Assembly (NCBI GenBank): GCA_964654535.1
Contig: CAZZIZ010000037.1
Location: forward strand, 1-21,088
Direction: 5' to 3'
DNA: 21,088 bases
From: CAZZIZ01 sp964654535
GTDB taxonomy: Bacteria > Bacteroidota > Bacteroidia > Chitinophagales > UBA2359
Part shown: one piece after another, positions 1-8,235 of the stretch
Numbering within the stretch: position 1 is the first letter of the stretch
Layout of the letters: every line of letters begins with the position of its first letter
Notes under the pieces: generated by a model
What the model saw: only the letters and a program-made list of their open reading frames with translations
What the model was told of the DNA's origin: nothing
The model's database searches: none
Program-made: the position numbers and the translations under genes

Positions 1-130
1 AAGAGCTAGAAGTGTTTTGCGTGAAGAAAACAGAACAGAGCGAGCCCCGAAAGCCCGACCCTTTGCAATATCGCATTGCTTTCCGCTTCGCGGAAGAAGC
101 AAGCGAGATTGCAAGAAGGGGCACGCCCAA
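1..130 (-). repeat. Two-hairpin interspersed repeat, copy A (truncated by window edge)
   Basis: Read on the minus strand, the element begins with TGGGCGTGCCCC (119-130), continues through a long imperfect hairpin and then the conserved GGGTCGGGCTTTC and GCTCGCTCTGTTCTG blocks. It runs off the window within its second hairpin, where half of the AGCTC/GAGCT stem is visible at 3-7. Hairpin 1 pairs roughly 59-86 with 91-120; its inner stem is TTCCGC/GCGGAA and its outer stem CCCTT/AAGGG and TTGCAA-type pairs. The same boundary motifs occur in copies B, C and D with different stem sequences. No transposase is present. It resembles a REP-like or flavobacterial intergenic repeat; that class assignment is from memory. 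Confidence 0.85.
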
Positions 131-169
131 ACTATCTGCTTATTCATCATTGAAATTTTCGGTTTTATG

Positions 170-193
170 CTCTAAGAGATGCTTATCTTAGAG
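170..193. promoter_or_regulatory. Perfect inverted repeat upstream of the crotonase gene
   Basis: CTCTAAGA (170-177) and TCTTAGAG (186-193) are exact reverse complements separated by 8 bases. The dyad ends 16 bases before the ATG at 210 and overlaps a weak Bacteroidota -7-like box (TATCTTAG, 184-191). An operator for a dimeric regulator of acyl-CoA metabolism is a reasonable inference, but no regulator gene is in view. It could equally act as an RNA hairpin at the transcript start. Confidence 0.45.
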
Positions 194-209
194 TTAAACG
201 AATTACGAA

Positions 210-989
210 ATGGATTATAAAGCAATAGAAGTAAAAAACGAGGACGGGGTATACGTGGTAACGCTAAACCGACCGAAGGCATTGAACGCACTGAACAAAG
301 AAATGATTGCCGATCTAAATCATTTTATGGATGCGGCTTTAGGCTTCAAGGATTTGAAAGGAATTGTTTTAACTGGCGCGGGCGAAAAGGCTTTTGTTGC
401 TGGTGCTGATATTAGTGAGTTTACGGACTTGGGCGAGGGTGGTATGGCCGAATTGGTCGGCCCCGGTAATCGTGCCTTCGATAAGATGGAGCGTTTTCCG
501 AAACCGGTTATTGCCGCAGTAAATGGTTTTGCTCTTGGCGGTGGCTGCGAGGTTGCAATGGCTTGTCATATGCGTGTGGCAGGACCTTCCGCAAAGTTTG
601 GAACGCCGGAGGTTAACTTGGGGTTGGTTCCCGGTTACGGCGGGACACAGCGATTGATTCAGCTAATCGGTAAAGGAAAGGCCACTGAACTATTAATGAC
701 TGGCGATATGATTGGCGCCGACGAAGCGAAGACTTTGGGTTTAGCGAATCACGTGGTCGAAGCTGGCGCTGAAGTTGAAAAGGCTAAGTCGATTATTTTG
801 AAAATTGCTAAGAAGGCGCCCTTAGCTATTGCGAAAGTAGTAGAAACGGTCAATGCCTACTTCGATAAAGACGCCGATGGCTTTAAGGTTGAAACTGCTG
901 CTTTCGGTGATTTAGGCAATTCGTCAGATTTCGTAGAGGGCGCTACTGCATTTTTGGAAAAACGTAAAGCGAACTTTACTGGAAGCTAG
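210..989 (+). CDS. Enoyl-CoA hydratase / crotonase-family protein
   Basis: A 259-residue protein of normal length for single-domain enoyl-CoA hydratases. These cytoplasmic enzymes add water to trans-2-enoyl-CoA in beta-oxidation, or dehydrate 3-hydroxybutyryl-CoA. Both oxyanion-hole segments are visible, AGADI (64-68) and FALGGGCE (107-114). Both catalytic glutamates of true hydratases are kept: Glu114 in GGGCEVAMAC and Glu134 in FGTPEVNLGLVPGYGGTQ. This argues for hydratase activity rather than another crotonase-fold reaction. The ATG start fits the family N-terminus. The TAG stop is only two bases before the TTG of the MBOAT gene, so the two are probably cotranscribed, although no functional link is evident. 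Exact substrate chain length cannot be read from the sequence. Confidence 0.92.
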   Translation: MDYKAIEVKNEDGVYVVTLNRPKALNALNKEMIADLNHFMDAALGFKDLKGIVLTGAGEKAFVAGADISEFTDLGEGGMAELVGPGNRAFDKMERFPKPVIAAVNGFALGGGCEVAMACHMRVAGPSAKFGTPEVNLGLVPGYGGTQRLIQLIGKGKATELLMTGDMIGADEAKTLGLANHVVEAGAEVEKAKSIILKIAKKAPLAIAKVVETVNAYFDKDADGFKVETAAFGDLGNSSDFVEGATAFLEKRKANFTGS

Positions 990-991
990 GT

Positions 992-2413
992 TTGCTCTTT
1001 AGTAGTATAACTTTCCTCTGCTATTTCCTGCCGATATTCTTATTGGTTTACTTCGTGTTGCCCAAGGCGCTGAAAAACTACTTTATACTCCTGGCGAGTA
1101 TTTTGTTTTATAGCTGGGGTGCTCCGAAGTTTGTTTTTGTTCTTCTGGCCTCAACTTTTGTCGATTTCTTTTTAGTAGCAGCGATGGACCGTGCGTCTGA
1201 ATTAAAGAAAAAGAAATGGCTCCTTGGCTTGTCCATCTTTCTGAATGTAGGTTTACTGGCTTATTTCAAATACGCTAATTTCTTTGTAGAGAACGTTAAT
1301 GCGTTTTTAGGTACGTTGGGAGTGGGCGATGTTTCTTGGACGTCCGTGCTTTTGCCTATTGGTATATCCTTCTACACCTTTCAAACCTTGACTTATTCTA
1401 TTGATGTGTATCGCAAAGTACACGCTCCTCTGAAAAAGGTCACAGACTATATGCTCTACATAATGATGTTTCCGCAGTTAATCGCGGGGCCTATAGTTCG
1501 TTTCAATGAAATAGCCGATCAGATTACCGACCGTGAAAACAACTTGGATGATTGGCTGCTGGGCTTTTTTCGATTCATAATTGGTTTAAGTAAAAAGGTG
1601 TTGGTGGCAAACGTTATGGGCGCGCAAGCTGACGCCATTATGGGACAAGATGACTTTTCTCAGCTCGATACTGCCACTGCTTGGTTGGGAGCTTTAGCCT
1701 ATACCTTCCAGATTTACTTTGACTTTTCTGGTTATTCCGATATGGCTATTGGTATCGGTCGTATGTTGGGTTTCAAGTTCCCTGAGAATTTCGACAGTCC
1801 TTACGTTTCACGCAGCATCTCCGAGTTCTGGCGTCGTTGGCACATTACCCTAGGAACTTGGATGCGTGATTATCTATACATTCCTCTGGGTGGAAACCGT
1901 GTTTCTACTGGAAGACTGTACTTCAACCTCTGGTTGGTCTTTTTAATATCTGGTCTGTGGCACGGAGCTTCTTGGAATTTTGTTTTGTGGGGAGCCTTCC
2001 ACGGTTTGTTCTTGATTTTGGATAGATTGTTTTTGTTGGACCTCTTAAAGAAACTTGGTTCTGTTCCCGCTATGCTACTCACTTTCTTTATTGTCGTATT
2101 GGGCTGGGTAATGTTTCGTATCGAAAATTTGTCTGATGCTTTGGTCTATTACCAACGCATGTTTGCTTTTGATTTTTCTGGGAAAGATTTGGCGCTAAGC
2201 GGCGAGTTTAAGCTTGTACTAGTCTTTGCATTATTGTTTTCATTCTGGGCTGCACTGCCAGCTATAAAAGCTTTGACTAAGCGGATTTACTTTGGCAGAT
2301 TATCACCGGGCCTAACCTTTAGCATGCTGGGACTATGTTTTGTGCTATACGTTTTCTCACTTTCAACCTTAGCGACTACAGACTTTAACCCATTTATTTA
2401 TTTCCGTTTCTAA
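992..2413 (+). CDS. MBOAT-family membrane-bound O-acyltransferase (AlgI-like)
   Basis: A 473-residue polytopic membrane protein starting at TTG. The MLFSSITFLCYFLP opening is the usual N-terminus of this family, so TTG is the likely true start. Family landmarks are RSISEFWRRWHITLGTW (274-290, His284), DYLYIPLGG (293-301) and GLWHGASWNFVLWGAFHG (321-338), whose His324 is the presumed catalytic histidine. Proteins of this type move acetyl groups across the inner membrane to O-acetylate alginate, cellulose, peptidoglycan or other extracytoplasmic polymers, together with a periplasmic partner. The next gene encodes such a partner and overlaps by one base (TAATG). No polysaccharide synthase is nearby, so the acceptor is unknown. 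Confidence 0.93.
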   Translation: MLFSSITFLCYFLPIFLLVYFVLPKALKNYFILLASILFYSWGAPKFVFVLLASTFVDFFLVAAMDRASELKKKKWLLGLSIFLNVGLLAYFKYANFFVENVNAFLGTLGVGDVSWTSVLLPIGISFYTFQTLTYSIDVYRKVHAPLKKVTDYMLYIMMFPQLIAGPIVRFNEIADQITDRENNLDDWLLGFFRFIIGLSKKVLVANVMGAQADAIMGQDDFSQLDTATAWLGALAYTFQIYFDFSGYSDMAIGIGRMLGFKFPENFDSPYVSRSISEFWRRWHITLGTWMRDYLYIPLGGNRVSTGRLYFNLWLVFLISGLWHGASWNFVLWGAFHGLFLILDRLFLLDLLKKLGSVPAMLLTFFIVVLGWVMFRIENLSDALVYYQRMFAFDFSGKDLALSGEFKLVLVFALLFSFWAALPAIKALTKRIYFGRLSPGLTFSMLGLCFVLYVFSLSTLATTDFNPFIYFRF

Positions 2414-3591
2414 TGCGATTGAATTACCGACATATCGCATTTGGGTTTTGTATACTGATGCTCTTCGGAACTTTTGGCAGCAATCGGATTGAGTATTGGG
2501 TTGATAAGTATTTGAAGATTAACATTCGCGCCGATCTAAAAGGAGCTGTTGAAGTAGTTCCAGATACAGAGATTAATCGCAGCGATTGGTTCTCAGGTAG
2601 CTACCAAACTAAGAAAGAGGAGTATTTAAGTAACTCCTTTGGATGGCGAAACCTACTAGTCCGATTGAACAATCAAATTCACTACTCCTTGTTTGGAACG
2701 ATCCGCGCCAAGTCTGTCATAGAAGGTAAAGAAGGCTACTTATACGAGACCGGTTATATCGATGCATACTTAGGAACAAATTTTGTTGGTAAGCAAAAAG
2801 TTGAAGAGAAAGTTCGCAAGTTAAAAGCTATTAGTGAAGCCTTTGCGGAGTTAGACAAACACTTGCTAGTGGTTATTGCTGCAGGTAAGGGTACTTATTA
2901 TCCTCAGTATTTTCCAGAGAAGTATGACGATGTAGAAAAACAACTAAGTAATTACGAGTACTACGCTGAAAGAATGTCCGTCGATGGAGTTCCCTTTATC
3001 GATTTCAATCAACACTTTCTAGATATCCGCGATACCACGGAGCAAGTGTTGTACCCTAAGTCGGGCATTCATTGGAGTCGTTATGGTGAAGTACTGGTTA
3101 TGGATTCACTGCTTCAATATTTTGAGTCGAAGCTGGCGAAAGATGTTCCGGAATTGAAACGCACCTGGGTTGTACAATCTACACCTTTGAAAAGAGATAA
3201 TGATCTAGAAAACGGAATGAACTTGCTCTTTGCTTATGACGACACTAAAATGACCTACCAGGCATTTGAGTTTGATAAGGAGGGCAAGCATTTGCCAGTG
3301 GTGCTGTTTATTGCTGATAGCTTTTATTGGGGATTGCATAACGAAGGTTTTACGAAAGGTCCTTTTCAAGATTCGCACTTCTGGTTCTATAATCAAAGTG
3401 TTTGGCCTACGATAGATGGCAAGGCCAGTACAAAAGAATTGGATTATAAGGCTGAGATTGATAAGCGTGAGTTCGTGATAATCCTAGGTGCCGAGGCTAC
3501 TATGACCAATTTTGGATACGGAGCAATTGATAAATTGTACGAGCTGTATGTAAAGCCCACATTAGATTCCCCAGAGACGCTCCCAAATTAG
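2413..3591 (+). CDS. AlgJ/AlgX-like SGNH-fold O-acetyltransferase partner
   Basis: A 392-residue protein with an N-terminal hydrophobic segment (about 8-22) that would anchor it in the membrane facing the periplasm. FGWRNLLVRLNNQIHYSLFG (76-95) is typical of AlgX/AlgJ-like proteins. The SGNH-type nucleophile motif is probably IADSFYWG (300-307, Ser303). The histidine motif is SGIHWSRYG (217-225, His220); where alginate acetylases usually have Asp two residues before the His there is Gly219, so the Asp is not obvious. Family knowledge suggests it receives acetyl groups from the MBOAT protein and transfers them to a polymer. The start overlaps the MBOAT stop by one base, implying coupled translation. 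Its last 30 bases overlap the opposing YdjM-like gene. Confidence 0.85.
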   Translation: MRLNYRHIAFGFCILMLFGTFGSNRIEYWVDKYLKINIRADLKGAVEVVPDTEINRSDWFSGSYQTKKEEYLSNSFGWRNLLVRLNNQIHYSLFGTIRAKSVIEGKEGYLYETGYIDAYLGTNFVGKQKVEEKVRKLKAISEAFAELDKHLLVVIAAGKGTYYPQYFPEKYDDVEKQLSNYEYYAERMSVDGVPFIDFNQHFLDIRDTTEQVLYPKSGIHWSRYGEVLVMDSLLQYFESKLAKDVPELKRTWVVQSTPLKRDNDLENGMNLLFAYDDTKMTYQAFEFDKEGKHLPVVLFIADSFYWGLHNEGFTKGPFQDSHFWFYNQSVWPTIDGKASTKELDYKAEIDKREFVIILGAEATMTNFGYGAIDKLYELYVKPTLDSPETLPN

Positions 3592-4569
3592 CATGGTCAT
3601 TCGTTTCATTTCTTCGGAGCTAGGTGTTTCATCATTAATCACGTATTCAACTCCGCCATTTGAAAGTGGACGAATAATAAAAGGGAAAACAAACTCTACG
3701 GGGCCATCCAAATTCATAGGTCCGAACTTGGTGGTATAGATGTGAATGACATCTCCCATTTCTTGCGCACAGTATAAGCCGTTTGAAAACCACATCGCAG
3801 TTTGCACTGGTAAGGTCTCTCGATAAGGATCTAACAAACGCGTGTTGCGTTCCATTGGTCTGAAAACAATGTCTTCTCTACGATCGAGTAAGGAGTAATT
3901 ACCGAAGTAAGTTTTGTTCTCGCTCTGCGCGATTCCTTCCCACAGAACAGTATTGAAAGGAGTAGGGGTAACTTGTAAGCGAGTGTATTCTATGCCTTGC
4001 TTGTCTAAGGCAGCCGCAAACTGTTTTTGCGCTACTCCTTGCGCGCCAAAAGTCCAGAGCATATACAGGCTGCTGAGTCCAAGGCCAATAAGGTTTGCTC
4101 TCCGTTGCTTCTTCGGATTTCGGAAATAAAAGAGGGCCACCAAAACCCCTAGAAAAAGCGGAATGGTATAAGTAGGGTCGACCACAAAAATATTGTCGAA
4201 GCCAACTAAATAGTCTGAAACTGGATTGAATAACTGAGTACCATAAGTTGTGCAGCAGTCTAATAAGGTGTGCGTCAAAAACCCCAAGAACCACATGAAT
4301 GACCATCGCTTAAAACTTGCCTTCTGGGAAACCTTATGAGAGAGCCAACCAAAAATGGGACCGAAGATTATCGCGAAAAAAATGGAGTGACTAAAGCCAC
4401 GGTGAATTTTGAGCGCCGCAATGGGATCAACGAAGTTGTTGAATATTACATCAAGATCGGGGATCGTACCCGCGATTCCGCCGAGCACAATGGCTTTCCA
4501 GCCTAACTGTCTTCCGAGCACTAATTCTCCGACGGCCGCGCCTAGCGCAAATTGGGTTAATGAGTCCAT
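3562..4569 (-). CDS. YdjM/YbcI-like membrane-bound putative metal-dependent hydrolase
   Basis: A 335-residue membrane protein with the opening MDSLTQFALGAAVGE and conserved polar motifs IPDLD (36-40) and HRGFSHS (56-62), characteristic of the YdjM (LexA-binding, inner-membrane-associated) / DUF457 hydrolase family, PF04307 as recalled. Several hydrophobic segments follow in the first 180 residues. The C-terminal half is more soluble and longer than in the short YdjM proteins, and I do not recognise a separate domain in it. No substrate is known for this family. The gene ends inside the 3' end of the AlgJ/AlgX-like gene, giving a 30-base tail-to-tail overlap. It lies 85 bases downstream of the DUF5916 gene on the same strand and may be cotranscribed with it. 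Confidence 0.85.
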   Translation of the reverse strand: MDSLTQFALGAAVGELVLGRQLGWKAIVLGGIAGTIPDLDVIFNNFVDPIAALKIHRGFSHSIFFAIIFGPIFGWLSHKVSQKASFKRWSFMWFLGFLTHTLLDCCTTYGTQLFNPVSDYLVGFDNIFVVDPTYTIPLFLGVLVALFYFRNPKKQRRANLIGLGLSSLYMLWTFGAQGVAQKQFAAALDKQGIEYTRLQVTPTPFNTVLWEGIAQSENKTYFGNYSLLDRREDIVFRPMERNTRLLDPYRETLPVQTAMWFSNGLYCAQEMGDVIHIYTTKFGPMNLDGPVEFVFPFIIRPLSNGGVEYVINDETPSSEEMKRMTMLIWERLWGI

Positions 4570-4654
4570 TTTCTAATCGAGCACAAAGGTCGTTTATTTC
4601 CTTCGTTTTGATTTGTCGCCAAAGGTGAATTTAATGCTAAAGCTGTCCACGATT

Positions 4655-7084
4655 TTAAGTGCGCTTACGCTTCAGCCTGCGCAAATCCTGATAATCGAGG
4701 TAATAGAGAATTTTCACGGAAAACTGATTGAGCGGATCATCTCTCAGTGTTTGTTTAAAGCTCGGGCCGTAGTCTATTTCTGGGCCATCAAAGAATAGGC
4801 TGTTCCATTTCCAAGAAGCAGTGATCCAACTACCAGGCAAGAATTCATAGGAGTAAATGAGATCCGAGGAGAAAGCCGCGAAGGTGGTTCCGGGATCGTC
4901 GACGTCTGCGCCAAAACTATAGTTGCCATCATCATTCAAACTGTAGAAACTCTCATTCTTGACCTGGCGCCAATAATAGCGACCAACGAGAGAGATGCTC
5001 ATTTTTCTGTTAAAAACATAGTTGGCCTCAACCGTATTGATCACCGTTTGAACTGCGCGATTAGCAAAGAAGATATCTGCTTCATTACTGCTGTTATAGC
5101 CTAGGTCATTGTTGTCATGACTATAGTTGAAGCCGTAGATCATTGTAAATCTATCACTGAAACGAGCGCGAGGATTAATACCGAACCAATAACCACCGAT
5201 ATTGTTGAGTGAACTTCTCCAAATGCCGATGTTCGCATCTGCCAAATATTTTTTACGATAGTCTGGAGAAATCCAAACATTGGCAACTATGTAAGGGAAG
5301 TTTACATTGTAACGTCCTTCTTGTCGCGGCTCATAGAAATCTTTTCCTTCGCCTAAAGAGCCTTCTAAGTACAAACCAGTACTCGTCCAGTTCAGCCAAT
5401 TCACAAATAAAGAGCCAGACCATTCAATATTTTCTTTTGTAAAAGGATCAAGTCTTTGACGATAGGTTAGATTAAGCTGTGAAAAGAGGCTGTTAAATTT
5501 TCCATTCGGCTCAAACTGCTGATATCCTCCAAAAAACCTGTGCTCAAGTCGGTTTCTGAAGAAGCTTATTCCGAAATCATTTAGGTCAACGCCTTTAGTC
5601 AATAATTGCTGGGCATAGCCGTAAGTAAACTTTCCGCCAATTTTGCTGATCTGCCAAGCACTTCTAAAACCATTTGGGTTTTCAAGTTCTTCCTCTGTGT
5701 CTGAAATGATGTTGTAGGAAGCAAGGCCTTTAAACTCTATGCTATTCGCTTTATTTCTTAAGAGAAACTCGGTTCCAATGACATTTGCGTCACGTGCATC
5801 ACCAAAACGCGTAACGTTGGTGTTTATAATACTGAAGTAACCGTTGTTTTTGAGATTTTGATCTAATACGAAAACGTTGTAGTTGGAAAAGGGTTCCGTT
5901 TCTATTGCTTCCCGACTGCCATCTTCATTTTCAATAATTGCCTCAGCACTATTCAATACAGCATTAAAGAAACCTACAGCCAAACCATTTGAGCCTCTAC
6001 CGCTTAGTTTCGTTGCATTAATAAGTGGTGCCTCTGTCGGGTTTTCAATTACTTTTTGCCCTTCCGTAAGTTGACTCTGCACTTCCCAAAACTTACCCGG
6101 TCGTCGGCCTATACGTCGCGAGTAAAAGAGATCGGCTCTGGAATAGAGGTCTATCCCTTCCAAAAAGAATGGTCTGCGCTCATCGAAGATGACTTCTTGA
6201 AAGTCAAGATTAAGCACTTGCTGATCAGAAACGACTTGGCCGAAATCTGGAATCAAAGTCATATCGACGGTGTAGCTTTCGTTCAGGCCAAAGCGTAAAT
6301 CCACTCCCCCTCGAAAGGAAACAGGGCTTCCATCTATCGACTTGTCATAGAGTTGCGTGGCTGAAACATACGGCGTCAGTGCCAATCGCAAAGGCGGTTC
6401 AATATTTTCAATTCCCTCTAAGGTTCCAAATTGATTCGCGAATCCCGCGACGGCAGGATCCATCGGATTCCAATTGGAACCCTCGCGTAAATTTCGAATG
6501 CTACGACGAAAGTTAACGCCCCATTCTTGAACCTCTACTTTTGGAAAACGGAGCGCGGAGTAGGGGATGCGCATTTCAACAAACCAGCCTTCGTCATTAA
6601 TGTCCACTGCGCTGTTCCATACTGCATTCCAACTATAATCGCTGTTGTCATTGCTAAATTGAAAATCACTTTGAACCCCGGCAGATGAAACTAAGAAGCC
6701 AAAAGCACTATTGCCGCTCTGATAAGAATCTATAAAGAAGGAAAAGAAATCGGCATTGGCATTGTCATTATCACGAGGTTTAAACTCACGAAGGATCTGG
6801 TCTGGGTGCTCGGCATAAAGTTTAGCAGCGATATATATCGCTTCATCGTCGTAGACCAAAGCAACCGTGGTATGTTCAGAGGCTTCTTGACCAACCTCCG
6901 GCCATTGTGTAATAAATTTATTCTGGGTAAACTCCGCGTTGAGCCAAGCGGCATCGTTCAACTGGCCATCAATCTTGGGCGATTCTACTATCCGAGTGGA
7001 CGTATGCACCAACTTTTTATTCTGCGCAGAAACTGCGTTGCAGATAGCTAAAAGGCAAACAAAAAGAATCCCTAATTTTTTCAT
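4655..7084 (-). CDS. DUF5916 outer-membrane protein with N-terminal CBM9-like domain
   Basis: An 809-residue exported protein. A Sec signal peptide is visible (MKKLGILFVCLLAICNAVSA), with probable cleavage near residue 21. Residues about 35-225 match the carbohydrate-binding family 9-like domain that precedes DUF5916, with IDGQLNDAAW (38-47) and EMRIPYSALRF (170-180). The rest is a long beta-rich segment with alternating aromatic residues, consistent with an outer-membrane barrel. The hallmark FDERRPFFLEG (300-310) followed by DLFYSRRIG (318-326) is intact. The C-terminus ends LYYLDYQDLRRLKRKRT. Length is usual for the family. Function is unknown; these proteins are widespread in Bacteroidota and are not TonB receptors, since no plug domain is seen. 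Confidence 0.9.
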   Translation of the reverse strand: MKKLGILFVCLLAICNAVSAQNKKLVHTSTRIVESPKIDGQLNDAAWLNAEFTQNKFITQWPEVGQEASEHTTVALVYDDEAIYIAAKLYAEHPDQILREFKPRDNDNANADFFSFFIDSYQSGNSAFGFLVSSAGVQSDFQFSNDNSDYSWNAVWNSAVDINDEGWFVEMRIPYSALRFPKVEVQEWGVNFRRSIRNLREGSNWNPMDPAVAGFANQFGTLEGIENIEPPLRLALTPYVSATQLYDKSIDGSPVSFRGGVDLRFGLNESYTVDMTLIPDFGQVVSDQQVLNLDFQEVIFDERRPFFLEGIDLYSRADLFYSRRIGRRPGKFWEVQSQLTEGQKVIENPTEAPLINATKLSGRGSNGLAVGFFNAVLNSAEAIIENEDGSREAIETEPFSNYNVFVLDQNLKNNGYFSIINTNVTRFGDARDANVIGTEFLLRNKANSIEFKGLASYNIISDTEEELENPNGFRSAWQISKIGGKFTYGYAQQLLTKGVDLNDFGISFFRNRLEHRFFGGYQQFEPNGKFNSLFSQLNLTYRQRLDPFTKENIEWSGSLFVNWLNWTSTGLYLEGSLGEGKDFYEPRQEGRYNVNFPYIVANVWISPDYRKKYLADANIGIWRSSLNNIGGYWFGINPRARFSDRFTMIYGFNYSHDNNDLGYNSSNEADIFFANRAVQTVINTVEANYVFNRKMSISLVGRYYWRQVKNESFYSLNDDGNYSFGADVDDPGTTFAAFSSDLIYSYEFLPGSWITASWKWNSLFFDGPEIDYGPSFKQTLRDDPLNQFSVKILYYLDYQDLRRLKRKRT

Positions 7085-7098
7085 TGTGCGCTTGGATA

Positions 7099-7130
7099 CG
7101 AAGGTATTACACTTCTAGCAATGCATCAAT
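7099..7130 (-). promoter_or_regulatory. Possible Bacteroidota promoter for the DUF5916 gene
   Basis: On the minus strand TACCTTCG (7099-7106) resembles the Bacteroidota -7 element TAnnTTTG with one change, and ATTG (7127-7130) lies 20 bases upstream in the place of the -33 TTTG. The box ends 14 bases before the ATG at 7084, so the leader would be short. Support is modest. Confidence 0.3.
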
Positions 7131-7161
7131 AAAACTTGCTCTATTAACAACAATTAAGGAA

Positions 7162-8235
7162 TCAATTACCTAAAGGTACAGGCTTTCCATATCCCTCAGC
7201 ATAAAATCGCGACAGATCATTGTAGGACTTGAATATAGTTTCCATTGTCTCGTTAAAATCGCTTTTTACCCACTCGACATTTTCGGTCTCAAGTTCGTAG
7301 ATTACCTTGTTCACGAGTGGAAGGATCTGGGAAACAATGCTGTTATACATTACACGGTAATCACTGCGGGTCTTCTCATCGGAAATTTTCTCGACTGGAT
7401 AGGCAATGTTTTTTTTCAACTCAGTCACTATACCTTTGTAGTCCTCAGTTAGGTCGTGTAAGTCATCGGACTCAACACGGAAGTCTCCCAAGCGTTGTAC
7501 CAATCCTTTTAAATTTCGGAGGTCAGAAAGCACATTAATCGCAGCTTCGCCATCGCTTTCCTCAGCCAGCAATTGACTTCTTCCTGCAAATTGTAGGTCT
7601 TCTATAAAGTTGCTCAACTCTTTGTGGGTCTGATAGAACTGCGCGCAGTGATCATTCATCTTCATCAGTAGTTCTTGCCCCTTTTGTAAATCGACGTCGC
7701 TTTTGTACTCACTTGCGCCTACGTAAGTGCTTAAAGTACTACTTAAGGCATCCAAATCGCTGAGACGCTTTTGTAAAGTGCTCAAAGATCGTATGACATA
7801 ATCGTTTTGGGTAGAAGACAAAAAGTCCACCGCCTGAAACTGTTCTTCTAAGTTCTTCTGCTTCTCCGATAGCTTAGGAATCAAATTCGTTTTTTCGAAA
7901 ATAACCTCTGTGCTACCATCCTCACCAAATTTGTAAATGCTTTGGTAGTAGTTTCTGAATGAACGAAAGAATTCGTCCATCGAACTTAAATAAGCATTGC
8001 ACAAACCGGTAACTTGAGTGCTATAGCCCACCAACATCTTTAGGGAAGTGCGGTCATCCGATTGCAATTCTATACTAGGGGAATTCTCAGAACTGAGGAC
8101 AGTAGATCTACTGGTCTTATCTAGGTCAATATGAAAATTCACCCGATCATTATATCCGTCTTCGATTCTCGATACCGGACTACAAGCAATAAAAAGCAAA
8201 ACAAACGCTGTTACAGCGATTCCGCCAAGTCTCAT
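7162..8235 (-). CDS. Lipoprotein of unknown function, coupled to a thioredoxin-like protein
   Basis: A 357-residue protein with a lipoprotein signal: hydrophobic stretch then LLFIAC, with Cys18 as the probable lipidated residue. The mature part looks mainly helical and acidic, with many Leu/Glu/Lys/Asp heptad-like stretches (about 60-330), compatible with a helical bundle in the periplasm. I do not recognise the family with confidence; a DUF3829-like helical lipoprotein is one possibility. Apart from Cys18, the mature part contains Cys79 (TGLCNAY) and Cys198 (NDHCAQFY), a pair that the upstream thioredoxin-like protein could in principle act on. Its ATG overlaps the TGA of that gene (ATGA, 8232-8235), so the two proteins are probably made together. 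Confidence 0.7.
   Translation of the reverse strand: MRLGGIAVTAFVLLFIACSPVSRIEDGYNDRVNFHIDLDKTSRSTVLSSENSPSIELQSDDRTSLKMLVGYSTQVTGLCNAYLSSMDEFFRSFRNYYQSIYKFGEDGSTEVIFEKTNLIPKLSEKQKNLEEQFQAVDFLSSTQNDYVIRSLSTLQKRLSDLDALSSTLSTYVGASEYKSDVDLQKGQELLMKMNDHCAQFYQTHKELSNFIEDLQFAGRSQLLAEESDGEAAINVLSDLRNLKGLVQRLGDFRVESDDLHDLTEDYKGIVTELKKNIAYPVEKISDEKTRSDYRVMYNSIVSQILPLVNKVIYELETENVEWVKSDFNETMETIFKSYNDLSRFYAEGYGKPVPLGN

Noticed and set aside
3899..4306. Minus-strand 135-residue frame inside the YdjM-like gene
   Set aside because: It is a shifted-frame shadow of a gene with clear family motifs.
4613..4798. Small plus-strand gene between the YdjM-like and DUF5916 genes
   Set aside because: Most of it is antisense to the DUF5916 C-terminus, and it has no start signal or protein-like pattern.
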